Shown: positions 8,816-17,470, counted from the stretch's first letter. The stretch is DNA of 34,004 nt from Candidatus Spechtbacteria bacterium RIFCSPHIGHO2_02_FULL_43_15b (GCA_001819985.1 MHOE01000034.1:8606-42609), one strand, 5' to 3'. A program made the numbers and translations. The notes: a model not told the origin generated them from the sequence alone.

Positions 8816-9634
8816 ATGAAAAAGTATTTACGAAAAATTTTTTTTGACCAGACCTCGAAAAGATTTTGGGTTATAAATGATTTTTTAGGGATCGTTATTA
8901 TCGCGTCCCTTGTCTTGGTATTACTTGAAACGGATCCGGCTCTTAACGCGAAATATCGGGAATTGTTTAGGTATCTGGAGTATGCGATAGGAATGATATT
9001 TATGATGGAGTATTTTACATACATTTATATCGCGGAAAAAAAGCGATCGTACATATTCAGTTTTTACGGAATCATTGATCTTTTATCAATTGCGCCTACA
9101 TTCCTTAATTTAATGAACCTCGAATTCCTGCGTACTTTGCGCATAATCCGTCTGCTTAGATTATTCCGGCTGTTGAAACTTGTCAGAATCCTCGAATTTA
9201 TTCAGAATCGATACGAGAAGGAGAAAATAGCGCGTCAAATCCTTAAAATCAATGTTGCGATTTATTTAGTCGCGTTTTTCATCGCGTTATTGATATGTTC
9301 AATAATTTTGTTCCACATAGAGGAGGGGGTCGAGGGTGGGCAGATCGTAACCATAGAAGACGCGCTTTGGTCAACAATATCGTCGCTTTCAGCAGTTGGA
9401 TTTGGCGATACATTTCCCGTTTCGTTTCCGGGTAGAATGTTTTTGGGATTCGTAATGATTTTGGGGGGCGCTTTCTTAAGCTTCGCGATCTTCACTATCG
9501 GCCGATTTTTACAGGCAATTCTGTTTGGCGAAGAAATAGAAAATGAGTTAAAAGAGCTTGCGGAGGCGGGGAAACAATTTTCAAAAGAGCATAAGCGTCT
9601 GCTGGAAAATGATATTCCCGGAGGACGGAAGTAG
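8816..9634 (+). CDS. Voltage-sensor ion channel, probable K+ type
   Basis: 272 residues with the full six-segment layout: S1 about 20-38, S2 50-72, S3 80-97, S4 103-125, S5 142-167, pore helix and filter 180-200, S6 203-233, then a charged cytoplasmic tail. S4 is a classic voltage sensor with arginines or lysine at roughly every third position (RIIRLLRLFRLLKLVR). The filter reads SAVGFGDTFP, close to the TVGYGD of potassium channels, so K+ selectivity is probable but Thr is replaced by Ala. It would form a tetramer in the cytoplasmic membrane. A TATAAT (8795-8800) lies 15 nt before the ATG and no Shine-Dalgarno is seen. Prokaryotic Kv-like channels are known. Confidence 0.9.
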   Translation: MKKYLRKIFFDQTSKRFWVINDFLGIVIIASLVLVLLETDPALNAKYRELFRYLEYAIGMIFMMEYFTYIYIAEKKRSYIFSFYGIIDLLSIAPTFLNLMNLEFLRTLRIIRLLRLFRLLKLVRILEFIQNRYEKEKIARQILKINVAIYLVAFFIALLICSIILFHIEEGVEGGQIVTIEDALWSTISSLSAVGFGDTFPVSFPGRMFLGFVMILGGAFLSFAIFTIGRFLQAILFGEEIENELKELAEAGKQFSKEHKRLLENDIPGGRK

Positions 9635-9698
9635 CGAATAAAATTTCTTCGCGTTTAAATTTGGCAGAAACTCTCGCTAAAGCAGATTTATTTCAGTT

Positions 9699-12600
9699 AT
9701 GAGAAATTTATTTTCGAGTAAAAATAGAATAGTGGTTTTGGTATGCATCCTCGGTCTGTTGTCGGTTTTTTTGGTGGCCTTTGTTCTTAATTTGATCGGA
9801 GGAATGAGGACAAAATCCATGACGCCGCTCCCTCATATCGGAGCGGGTGCGTTTCATATTGAGGCAACTTTGTCTGATTCCGGAGGCGCCGATCCGGAAA
9901 CTCATTTTATTTTGTACGCAAAAAATAAGGTTAGCGAAGGGGATGTCGAAAAAATATTGAAATTTGAACCTGATGTTAAGTTTTCCGCGAAGAAAATCGC
10001 CGAATTAAAAATCGGAGATTTTGCATTTGCGGCGGATACAGAGCTGGCGCTTGATCCGCGAGTCGAGATAGTGCCACTGGAGAAACTGGAAACGGACAGG
10101 ATATACAAAGCCGTTATAAGCGATATTGAAGAAGCGAAAATAGATAGACCGTATAGCTTCGCATTTCAGATTAAATCGCCCTTTCAAGTTGTCGAAACAT
10201 ATCCCAGAAACGAAGCCGCTTATGTGCCGCTAAATTCGGGCATCGAAATCACATTCAGCAGAGAAAACACTAATGATATCGAAAAATTTTTTGAAATTGA
10301 CCCGGATACGGAGGGTACTTTTGAAAGGCGCGGAAGAACTGTGGTTTTTATGCCCAAGTCGCTTCTAGAAAAAACAATTTATAGGGTTACCGTTAAAAAT
10401 GGTCTTGGAGTAACCGGGAGCAACGATAAACTTGCGGAAGATTTCTCATTTGTTTTTGAAACCGGCGAAGGGCGATACACGGGTTCACGCCCATCATTCG
10501 ATTTTTCCGGTGATTTTATTGAGTATATGCCGGGGGTTAAACCTGTTTTTTCAGTATCGTACTACGGTATAAATCCCAAGAATCTTAATATAGATGTTTA
10601 CAAGTTTAATGACAATAACGAATTCGTGGACTCGTATTTGAAAAGTAGAAATTGGAAATACGGATGGGCTTATTATCATGTTCGAGATGCGTCAAGCGCG
10701 TACGAACCTAATAAAAATCAGCGAATCCTTTCATTCAGCCCAAGCATAATAAAGTCCGGCTATCAAGAATTTATTGAAATACCCCAAGTTCTGGATGAAG
10801 GTTATTACCTTCTGGATGTTTCGATATCGGGTAGGAAAGAGCAGGCGTGGCTTCAAATAACTCCGATATCGCATTATAATTCGATCACTCACGACTCAAG
10901 TATTATATGGACTTACGATTTTTTGGATAAAGAACCAATTGCGGGGGCTAGCGTGATATTTTTGGATTCAGGCAATAGTCCGGCTGAAACAAAGGTCGGA
11001 ACAACAGACAGCGACGGCCTGTTACAGTTCAAAACCCCGCGATCGCTTCAGCGGGAGAATTATGATAATTCCGCGTCCCCAAGATTTTTGAAGATTAGCG
11101 CCGGCGGCACAGCGCCTGCTTATGTGAAAGTCGCCGATAGTTGGGGTTATGGCTATGGGGCCTCAAAAGGCGATGAATTTTGGGATTATATCGCAACAGA
11201 CAGGTACGCTTACCAGATGAATGACATTGTGAGGTACTGGGGTGTTTTGAAGGGCAGAGATATGGACTTGCGGCAAAAATTGGTTGAGGTCGGAATTTAC
11301 GAAGGGTACTCATACTATTATGACGAAGGGGGACTTTATTCATCGGACAAAAAGCCGCTAGTAAGCGAGAAAATTCTTGTCTCTCAATTCGACACAATAG
11401 AGGGCGGGCTTAGTTTTGAGGGCATTGCCCCGGGTTTTTACAGTGTTTATGTGAAGTTCAACGGTAAGACGATTTCATCATCAACCATTCAGATATTAAC
11501 TTACGCAAAACCGGCTTACCAAATCATAGTTACACCTTCGAAACGCGCCATGTTTGCGGGAGAAGATGTAACCTTCGATGTATCGGCAAAATTTTTTGAT
11601 GGCACTCCCGTTTCAAATCTTTTGTTAAAATATTCCGGATATTGGAATTCGTCATTTACGGGCGAGATAAGGTTGGATAAAGACGGCATAGGAAAGTTTT
11701 ACTTCAAAACTTCTTATATTAGGGATGAATACTCGTATTATCCAACATATTATCCAAAAAGTTTAATCGTGAATTTCACTCCGAAACTCGAAGAAGAGGG
11801 CGAGGTGATAAGCAGGGGAAGTGTGCTTGTATTCGGTCCCGATATGTACCTACAGTCATTTTCCAAGAAAACCGGCGCGGATTCCTATATGTTCACGGCT
11901 AAGTTAAATAAAATTGTTATTTCGGGCAAGGAAAATTCTGAAGATTACTGGAGGAATGAATACATAGGAGATCCCGTTATGGGTCATCCGTTAAGCGCGA
12001 AAATTACAAAGATAACCTACGATAAAAGAGAAACCGGAGAATATTATGATCATATAAATAAGATTGTGCGGAAAATCTACGAATACGAAAGAAAGGAAAC
12101 TGTAATTGAGAATGTGTCCGGCTCTGTCAATTCGCAGGGAGAGTGGATCTTTACAAGGAATTTTCCACAAGAAGAGGGATCTCATTATGTAATATATTTC
12201 TCGGGCAAAGATTCGGTCGGTAGAAACATATCGAGCTCTTCGTATGCGTCATTTTATTCGTCATACAGCGCGTGGAAAAACTTCGCTGTGGCTTTGAGTA
12301 TAGGCGGGGAATCATTTTCAAAAGAATTCTCTCTTGGCGAGGATATAAACCTTGAGCTAAAAATAACTGAAGGAGAAAAACCGCAAAATCCCAAAGTTTT
12401 GTTTTACAGATTCCAAAACAGCATTGATGAAGCTCGCGTAGTTTCAGGAATGAATCTCCACGAGATTTTCGTAAAAGAATTTTCTCCGTCGGTGCAGTAC
12501 AGGGCTGTGATATTAAGCCCGTTTGGATTTGAGGAATCAAACAGTATAAACGCGGCGTTTAAGGAAAGAGACAATAATCTAAACATAGAAATAAATTCCG

Positions 12601-15161
12601 GAAAAGAAAAATACAGGCCGGGCGAAGAAATCCAAATTGATTTTTCAGTAAAAGACGAATCCGGGAATCCGATGTCCGCGGAGTTGAATGTTTCAATTAT
12701 TGACGAGGCGATTTTTCATATACTGCCATATAATTGGCAAAAAAGAATTCTAGGGACTTTATACAGGGATTTATACACTAATCCAATATCAAATACTTCG
12801 GAATATGTGAAACTCGATGAGAATTCAAGTGCGTCAGGAGGGGCTGAAATGGGCGGATGTTTTACGAGAGGTACGCCAGTTCTTATGGAAGGTGGAAACT
12901 TAAAATCAATAGAGGAGGTTAGGGTTGGCGATGTGGTTCTGACTTTCGAAGGCGAAAATTCAAAAAAACTTGTTCCAGCGATAGTTCAGGGAGTATCAAG
13001 TCATACCGTTGACGCGTTTTTGGTGATAAATGGTTCGCTTGAAGTTACGCATGAGCACAGATTATTCGTTAACGGCAATTGGGAATACGCAGGCAATGTA
13101 AAGCTAGGAGATCGGCTTAGGGATGCAGGTGGTAAAAGTCAGATAATTTCTTCCATAATGGAAAAACAGGCGCAAAATACGGTTGTTTACAATATAATGG
13201 TTGATAATCAACATACTTATTTTGCCGGCGGCTATTTCGTACACAATCAAGAAAAGGGAGGAGGCCCTTCTAGGTCTAATTTTGTAGATATTGCGCTTTT
13301 TGAAACGGTTCGCGCTAATTCCTCCGGAAAAGCAAGTGTTAAATTTAACGCTCCGGACAACATAACGGCGTGGCGAGTTACAGCGCGCGCTTTTGAGTCC
13401 AAGGAAATAAAAGCCGGAGAAAAGATAGAACTGGTTGAAACCTCCTTGCCTTTCTTTGTGGACGCTACTATGAATAGCACCTATCTGGTTGGAGATGAGC
13501 CGATTATCCGTTTGCGATCTTTCGGCGACGAGTACGATCCCAATAGGGGTGTTGATTTTCGATTAGGCGTGGATGACGAGGTTAATGGCGATTTTGGTAT
13601 CGGCGCTGTTTTTATGCCGTTAAAAAATTTCGGCATATTTCAGGAGGGAGAACACGAGCTATTTATTTCCGCGAAACAAGGGAATCTCGAGGACTCAATA
13701 ATTCGGAAGGTTAATTTTGTAAAGAGCTACTTCAAGAAAGGGGGATCGTCAACATACGCGCTATCGGAAGATTTGACGGATATAAAAGGGAATAAATACG
13801 GGAGCACTATGCTCGTTTTCGCGGATGCGGGGCGTGGTAAATTTTACCCTACGCTTTGGAACAATGCTTTAATCCATGGCATTCGGGCAGATCAACTCGC
13901 GGCTAAGTATTTTGGCGAAGAATTATTATCTCGATATTTTGACGATGCGAAGCCGGATGAATCGCTTGATTTAAGCGGCTATCAAACACCGGAAGGCGCA
14001 ATAGCGCTTTTCCCTTACGGAGACAGCGATATTGAAGTGACTTCAAAGATGGCGGATTTAGCCCCGGAATTTATTTTCAGGGAACGCGTAAAGGCATACT
14101 TGAACAAATCTCTCGAAGATAAAAAATCAGATATAGGCCGCGCGGCAAAAGCTCTTTACGGACTTGCTAGTTTAGGTGAGCCGGTGCTTACGAAAATAAA
14201 TTCAATAAAAGCAAGCGGCGAGCTTGGGTTCGAAGATGGAATTTATATTGCTCTTTCCTTAGCTAAAATAGGCGATAAAGAGTCGGCAAGAATCATCTAC
14301 GAAAATGATATAAGGCCAAATTTGCGGTTTGATGGGAAAGAAGCATGGCTTTCTAGTGAGGACGATATGACAAGGCGAGTTAAGCTGACTGCGACCATTT
14401 CGGTGCTTTCTTCATATCTTATGTTGAGCGAAGACAGCGCTTCGTTGTGGAACTACATAAAAAGCCATGATCCCGAAAAAGACCTTGATGTATTGGAAGA
14501 AACGCTTTTTATGAAGTCCGAACTCGAAAATTCAAAGGATAACGAGGCAAAGTTTTCTTATAGAATAGACGACGAGCGGGAAGAAAGGGTGACTCTTGAA
14601 AAGGGAAAGTCCCGTAAAATAAATGTTTTTGAAGATGAGCTTAAGAAGATTCGTTTTTCCGATGTGCACGGGAATATATCCGTTATGAGCTTATACCAGA
14701 CGAGCGTAGAGCCGAACGAACTCGTAAGAAATGACGAGTTAAGTTTGCGAAGAGAGTATAGAGTGAACGGCCAGAAACTTAACTCTTTCAATGAGGGCGA
14801 TGTTGTTATGGTGCGGCTAGATCCGGACATCGCCAAAAGCGCTATCGACGGCGTTTACCAGGTGATTGATTATTTGCCTAGCGGGCTTAAGCCCGCGACA
14901 AGGGTATATGAAACTGGGTTATCGAATGAGAGGAATGATTGCAATATCATATGGTATCCTTCCAAAATCGTGAACAGCACAGTTTACTTCACAATTAACA
15001 AAGAGTTTGACAATAGCGCGTATTGCCAAAATAGAACGATAAATTATTACGCTCGGGTCGTTTCGAAGGGTAAATACACGGCAAACCCCGCGATAATTCA
15101 ATCATTGAAAAATTTGAATAGTTTGAATATTTCAAGAGAGGATGTGGTGGAAATAAGGTAG
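9699..15161 (+). CDS. Membrane-anchored alpha-2-macroglobulin-like protein with internal Hint domain
   Basis: 1820 residues. An N-terminal hydrophobic anchor (about 11-33, no lipobox) is followed by a bacterial Ig-like (Big_5/SbsA-type) region to about 250 (YVPLNSGIEITFS), then MG domains with DRYAYQMNDIVRYWGVLKG, the A2M_N-type motif. The bait-region domain begins near 970 and reaches VSIIDEAIFHI. At the bait position lies a 130-residue Hint domain (1054-1183), listed separately. The A2M central domain then resumes with KFNAPDNITAWRVTARAF. The thioester-domain region has GIRADQ near 1394-1399 and no CxEQ, so no internal thioester. The end resembles the bacterial MG10 domain (VIDYLPSGLKP, YYARVVSKGKY). 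It is probably a periplasm- or surface-facing protease trap or structural homologue. The MEMO-CapA gene starts 2 nt later. No pbpC, the usual partner, is present. Confidence 0.9.
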   Translation: MRNLFSSKNRIVVLVCILGLLSVFLVAFVLNLIGGMRTKSMTPLPHIGAGAFHIEATLSDSGGADPETHFILYAKNKVSEGDVEKILKFEPDVKFSAKKIAELKIGDFAFAADTELALDPRVEIVPLEKLETDRIYKAVISDIEEAKIDRPYSFAFQIKSPFQVVETYPRNEAAYVPLNSGIEITFSRENTNDIEKFFEIDPDTEGTFERRGRTVVFMPKSLLEKTIYRVTVKNGLGVTGSNDKLAEDFSFVFETGEGRYTGSRPSFDFSGDFIEYMPGVKPVFSVSYYGINPKNLNIDVYKFNDNNEFVDSYLKSRNWKYGWAYYHVRDASSAYEPNKNQRILSFSPSIIKSGYQEFIEIPQVLDEGYYLLDVSISGRKEQAWLQITPISHYNSITHDSSIIWTYDFLDKEPIAGASVIFLDSGNSPAETKVGTTDSDGLLQFKTPRSLQRENYDNSASPRFLKISAGGTAPAYVKVADSWGYGYGASKGDEFWDYIATDRYAYQMNDIVRYWGVLKGRDMDLRQKLVEVGIYEGYSYYYDEGGLYSSDKKPLVSEKILVSQFDTIEGGLSFEGIAPGFYSVYVKFNGKTISSSTIQILTYAKPAYQIIVTPSKRAMFAGEDVTFDVSAKFFDGTPVSNLLLKYSGYWNSSFTGEIRLDKDGIGKFYFKTSYIRDEYSYYPTYYPKSLIVNFTPKLEEEGEVISRGSVLVFGPDMYLQSFSKKTGADSYMFTAKLNKIVISGKENSEDYWRNEYIGDPVMGHPLSAKITKITYDKRETGEYYDHINKIVRKIYEYERKETVIENVSGSVNSQGEWIFTRNFPQEEGSHYVIYFSGKDSVGRNISSSSYASFYSSYSAWKNFAVALSIGGESFSKEFSLGEDINLELKITEGEKPQNPKVLFYRFQNSIDEARVVSGMNLHEIFVKEFSPSVQYRAVILSPFGFEESNSINAAFKERDNNLNIEINSGKEKYRPGEEIQIDFSVKDESGNPMSAELNVSIIDEAIFHILPYNWQKRILGTLYRDLYTNPISNTSEYVKLDENSSASGGAEMGGCFTRGTPVLMEGGNLKSIEEVRVGDVVLTFEGENSKKLVPAIVQGVSSHTVDAFLVINGSLEVTHEHRLFVNGNWEYAGNVKLGDRLRDAGGKSQIISSIMEKQAQNTVVYNIMVDNQHTYFAGGYFVHNQEKGGGPSRSNFVDIALFETVRANSSGKASVKFNAPDNITAWRVTARAFESKEIKAGEKIELVETSLPFFVDATMNSTYLVGDEPIIRLRSFGDEYDPNRGVDFRLGVDDEVNGDFGIGAVFMPLKNFGIFQEGEHELFISAKQGNLEDSIIRKVNFVKSYFKKGGSSTYALSEDLTDIKGNKYGSTMLVFADAGRGKFYPTLWNNALIHGIRADQLAAKYFGEELLSRYFDDAKPDESLDLSGYQTPEGAIALFPYGDSDIEVTSKMADLAPEFIFRERVKAYLNKSLEDKKSDIGRAAKALYGLASLGEPVLTKINSIKASGELGFEDGIYIALSLAKIGDKESARIIYENDIRPNLRFDGKEAWLSSEDDMTRRVKLTATISVLSSYLMLSEDSASLWNYIKSHDPEKDLDVLEETLFMKSELENSKDNEAKFSYRIDDEREERVTLEKGKSRKINVFEDELKKIRFSDVHGNISVMSLYQTSVEPNELVRNDELSLRREYRVNGQKLNSFNEGDVVMVRLDPDIAKSAIDGVYQVIDYLPSGLKPATRVYETGLSNERNDCNIIWYPSKIVNSTVYFTINKEFDNSAYCQNRTINYYARVVSKGKYTANPAIIQSLKNLNSLNISREDVVEIR
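12858..13247 (+). other. Hint (intein-like/BIL-type) self-processing domain inside the macroglobulin
   Basis: Residues 1054-1183 of the macroglobulin. It begins with Cys in CFTRGTPV, contains SIEEVRVGDVVLTF, the TxxH block as VTHEHRLFV, and ends with the VYNIMV...HTYFAGGYFVHN block. These are the N-terminal, B and C-terminal motifs of Hint domains, most like pretoxin-HINT or A-type bacterial intein-like domains. There is no homing endonuclease. The residue after the terminal Asn is Gln, not Cys, Ser or Thr, so ordinary protein splicing is unlikely; N-terminal thioester cleavage and/or C-terminal Asn cyclisation are expected. Glycine-rich linkers flank both edges (EMGG before, EKGGGPS after). 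Confidence 0.9.
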
Positions 15162-15163
15162 TT

Positions 15164-16945
15164 ATGAAGAGCATTTTTTTCTGGACAATTTTTCTTTCGG
15201 TTGCAACTGGAGCGTTCAGCTCCATTTTTATAGCAGTAAGTTTATCCGATTTTAATACAGATTATTCCGCGGATAGCATTTTGGCTTCACGGGATAGCGA
15301 GTATCGTCACTCCGGTTTTTTCGATTTAGAAAAAGACATACTGCGATATGTGGGATTCCCGTCTTCCCGCATAGAAGGTGCGGGAGAGTACGACGGCTAT
15401 TGGGTTCAGGCGGGTATTACATCGCACCATCTGCCGACAGCATTGCCTTTTATTTCCGAGTTTTATAAAACCATTCAAAATTCAGACGGTCCCCGCGAAA
15501 CATTTGCTATTATAGGGCCAGATCATTTGGAGAAATGCCGCGGAGATGCGGCTGTAACATATCTTGGATATCGTACTCCGTTTGGAGAGTTAAATGTGGA
15601 TAAAGATGCGGTTCGAAACCTTGTTAACGCGGGGGCAACTTTGGATGATGAGTGTTTTGATGGCGAGCATTCAATAGCTGTTCAAACTTTGTTCATAAAA
15701 TACCTTTATCCAAACGCGAAAATCGTGCCTATACTTTTTTCTTCGGACGCGAGCGGCGAATTGGTGGATAAAATAGTCAATTCGCTTTTTTTAAGCCGTG
15801 ATAAGATAGCAGTAATCGGGAGTGTTGATTTTTCACACTATGAAAGTTACGAGCGGGCAAAGGAAATAGACGACGCAAGCGAAAATATGATCAGAAACAT
15901 GGATTGGGAGGGATTCGCGTTAAAACACGCGGATTCTCCGGCATCTTTAGGGGCGGTTATATTATTCTCAAACAAGACAGGCGCAATAAACCCCTTAATT
16001 ATAGGCAGGGCAAATTCGTATGAATTTAATTCTTCCAAAGATAATACTACGGGATATATGAATGCTTTGTTTGCCAACTACAAAAAAACAAAAGGAATCC
16101 TTACTTTAGCGTTTGTAGGAGACATTATGCTGACAAGGAATGTCGGGAAAAAAATCGAGGAATCGGGCGATTGGCGATGGCCATTTCTTAAAATAGGCGA
16201 TTATTTAAGAAGCGCGGATTTGACTTTTGGCAACCTCGAGACGACAATTTCGGAGCGGGGGCATAATGTGGGGAGCATTTATTCATTTAGGTCCAATCCA
16301 AAAGTGATTGAAGGGCTTTTATTCGCAGGGTTTGATTTTTTGTCCGTGGCTAATAATCATATGGGCGACTGGACAAGAACCGCATTTGAGGACACCTTTA
16401 ACATTCTTAAAGCAAACGGCATAGGATATGTGGGCGGGGGTTTCAGCGAAAAAGAGGCGCACAGCGCGAAAGCGCGCGAGATTAGCGGAATAAAATTCGG
16501 ATTTCTTGGCTACACCGATCTTGGAGCGAAATATACTGAAGCTAAGGGCGACATATCCGGCATCGCGTGGTCAAGCAAAGAGACGATAGAACGCGATGTT
16601 AAAGAGGCAAAAAATACCAGCGATTTCGTTGTTGTTTCTATTCACTTTGGCGAAGAATACAAAACTTCATCAAACGCGCGTCAAAAAATTCTAGCGCGCG
16701 CCGCAGTTGATGCAGGCGCGTCTTTGGTTATAGGACATCATCCGCATGTCATTCAAGAGATTGAAGAATATAATGGAGGTTACATTGCATACAGTTTGGG
16801 GAATTTTATTTTCGACCAAAATTTTTCCGAAGAAACAATGGAGGGTTTGATCTTGAAAGTATATGTTAAGAATTCAAAAATACTAAATATGGAGTCCGAA
16901 AAGGTGAATATTTCAGGTGATTTTCAGGCATACTTTAGAGATTAG
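15164..16945 (+). CDS. MEMO-like domain fused to CapA-type metallophosphatase-like domain, membrane-anchored
   Basis: 593 residues. Residues 1-30 form a signal anchor. About 75-305 match the MEMO/AmmeMemoRadiSam-B family: ITSHH near 86-89, IIGPDH (H121), YRTPFGELNVD, GEHSIAVQ (H169) and SVDFSHY (H225). The third metal ligand of MEMO, a Cys in a CG motif, appears replaced in SPASLGAV. About 310-590 match CapA (poly-gamma-glutamate synthesis type, calcineurin-like fold): FVGDIML (D320), GNLETT, VANNHMGDW, SIHFGEEY, IGHHPHVIQ and YSLGNFIFDQ, so its metal site seems complete. Translation is probably coupled to the macroglobulin gene, 2 nt upstream. Exact reactions are unknown. No radical SAM or AMMECR1 gene is nearby. 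Confidence 0.88.
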   Translation: MKSIFFWTIFLSVATGAFSSIFIAVSLSDFNTDYSADSILASRDSEYRHSGFFDLEKDILRYVGFPSSRIEGAGEYDGYWVQAGITSHHLPTALPFISEFYKTIQNSDGPRETFAIIGPDHLEKCRGDAAVTYLGYRTPFGELNVDKDAVRNLVNAGATLDDECFDGEHSIAVQTLFIKYLYPNAKIVPILFSSDASGELVDKIVNSLFLSRDKIAVIGSVDFSHYESYERAKEIDDASENMIRNMDWEGFALKHADSPASLGAVILFSNKTGAINPLIIGRANSYEFNSSKDNTTGYMNALFANYKKTKGILTLAFVGDIMLTRNVGKKIEESGDWRWPFLKIGDYLRSADLTFGNLETTISERGHNVGSIYSFRSNPKVIEGLLFAGFDFLSVANNHMGDWTRTAFEDTFNILKANGIGYVGGGFSEKEAHSAKAREISGIKFGFLGYTDLGAKYTEAKGDISGIAWSSKETIERDVKEAKNTSDFVVVSIHFGEEYKTSSNARQKILARAAVDAGASLVIGHHPHVIQEIEEYNGGYIAYSLGNFIFDQNFSEETMEGLILKVYVKNSKILNMESEKVNISGDFQAYFRD

Positions 16946-17013
16946 CAATTGCCGATTTAGCTTCTGAATTTGCAATTAAATTCAGCATTTCAGGCATATT
17001 TAGGCCAAATTTA

Positions 17014-17042
17014 TTGACAATATATTCAAATGGAGCTATAAT
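17014..17042 (+). promoter_or_regulatory. Perfect consensus sigma70 promoter
   Basis: TTGACA at 17014-17019 and TATAAT at 17037-17042 with exactly 17 nt between, the strongest promoter match in the window. Expected start of transcription is around 17049, giving a leader of about 155 nt before the zinc-ribbon gene. Confidence 0.85.
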
Positions 17043-17062
17043 ACCCTCATAATTAAAAAGTC

Positions 17063-17087
17063 GATTAAGTAGAAGCTTCTTTTAATC
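17063..17087 (+). promoter_or_regulatory. Dyad in the zinc-ribbon leader
   Basis: GATTAA-gt-AGAAGCTTCT-t-TTAATC, a nested inverted repeat starting about 14 nt into the predicted transcript. It could be an operator just downstream of the promoter or a 5' RNA hairpin. There is no T tract, so it is not a terminator. Confidence 0.45.
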
Positions 17088-17205
17088 AAATTTGAAGAAG
17101 TACGCAAAGAGTGAGATCGCGAAACTTTAATTTCTATATATATTAATTAGATAAAATAGTTAATATATTCAGATACAGTTTTAGTAGATTTGCACTTAAA
17201 TTTAA

Positions 17206-17388
17206 GTGGAAGAATTTAACAACGGTGGAAGATCTTTCCAGGACCGTCCGATGGTAAAGGGAGAGTGGACTTGTTCCGAGTGTGGCGTAGCCATAACGGA
17301 ATTGCCATTCAAACCAGCCGAAGGCAGACCCATATTTTGCAAGGACTGCTACAGGAACAAACGACCGAAGAGAGATTTTCAGCGGTAA
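17206..17388 (+). CDS. Small CxxC...CxxC zinc-ribbon protein
   Basis: 60 residues. Two CxxC pairs, CSEC (C23/C26) and CKDC (C45/C48), flank AITELPFKPAEGRPIF, the pattern of a short zinc-ribbon family I associate with CPR genomes; the ends are basic (NKRPKRDF), suggesting nucleic-acid or ribosome contact. Function unknown. The listed start is a GTG. An ATG at 17251 (MVKGEWTCSECG, 45 residues) has AGGA at good spacing and keeps the whole zinc motif, so the true start is uncertain. The gene lies alone between a consensus promoter and a 15-bp terminator, so high expression is likely. Confidence 0.82.
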   Translation: MEEFNNGGRSFQDRPMVKGEWTCSECGVAITELPFKPAEGRPIFCKDCYRNKRPKRDFQR

Positions 17389-17392
17389 TTTT

Positions 17393-17427
17393 AAACTAAA
17401 AAGCCCCTTACGGGGCTTTTTAGTTTT
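17393..17427. terminator. Strong, probably bidirectional terminator
   Basis: Perfect 15-bp stem AAACTAAAAAGCCCC / GGGGCTTTTTAGTTT with loop TTAC, 4 nt after the zinc-ribbon stop. The A- and T-rich outer arms allow termination on either strand. Confidence 0.92.
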
Positions 17428-17470
17428 CCACAGATTTTGTGGGTTTGGTAGTGTTCAAAAATACTTCCTA

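Larger units (their letters stand above)
16946..17205. other. Intergenic region and leader, 260 nt
   Basis: It contains an 8-bp hairpin CTGAATTT-gcaatt-AAATTCAG (16964-16985) without a T tract, a direct repeat of TTTCAGGCATA (16922-16932 at the end of the upstream gene and 16988-16998), a consensus promoter, and about 155 nt of AT-rich leader before the zinc-ribbon gene. Confidence 0.55.

Noticed and set aside
11095-11397. 100-codon minus-strand frame inside the macroglobulin gene
   Set aside because: Antisense shadow of a well-supported coding region, with no recognisable motif.
12858-13247. Ordinary splicing intein with a C-extein nucleophile
   Set aside because: The residue after the terminal His-Asn is Gln, and there is no endonuclease. 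A BIL or pretoxin-HINT type is the better reading.
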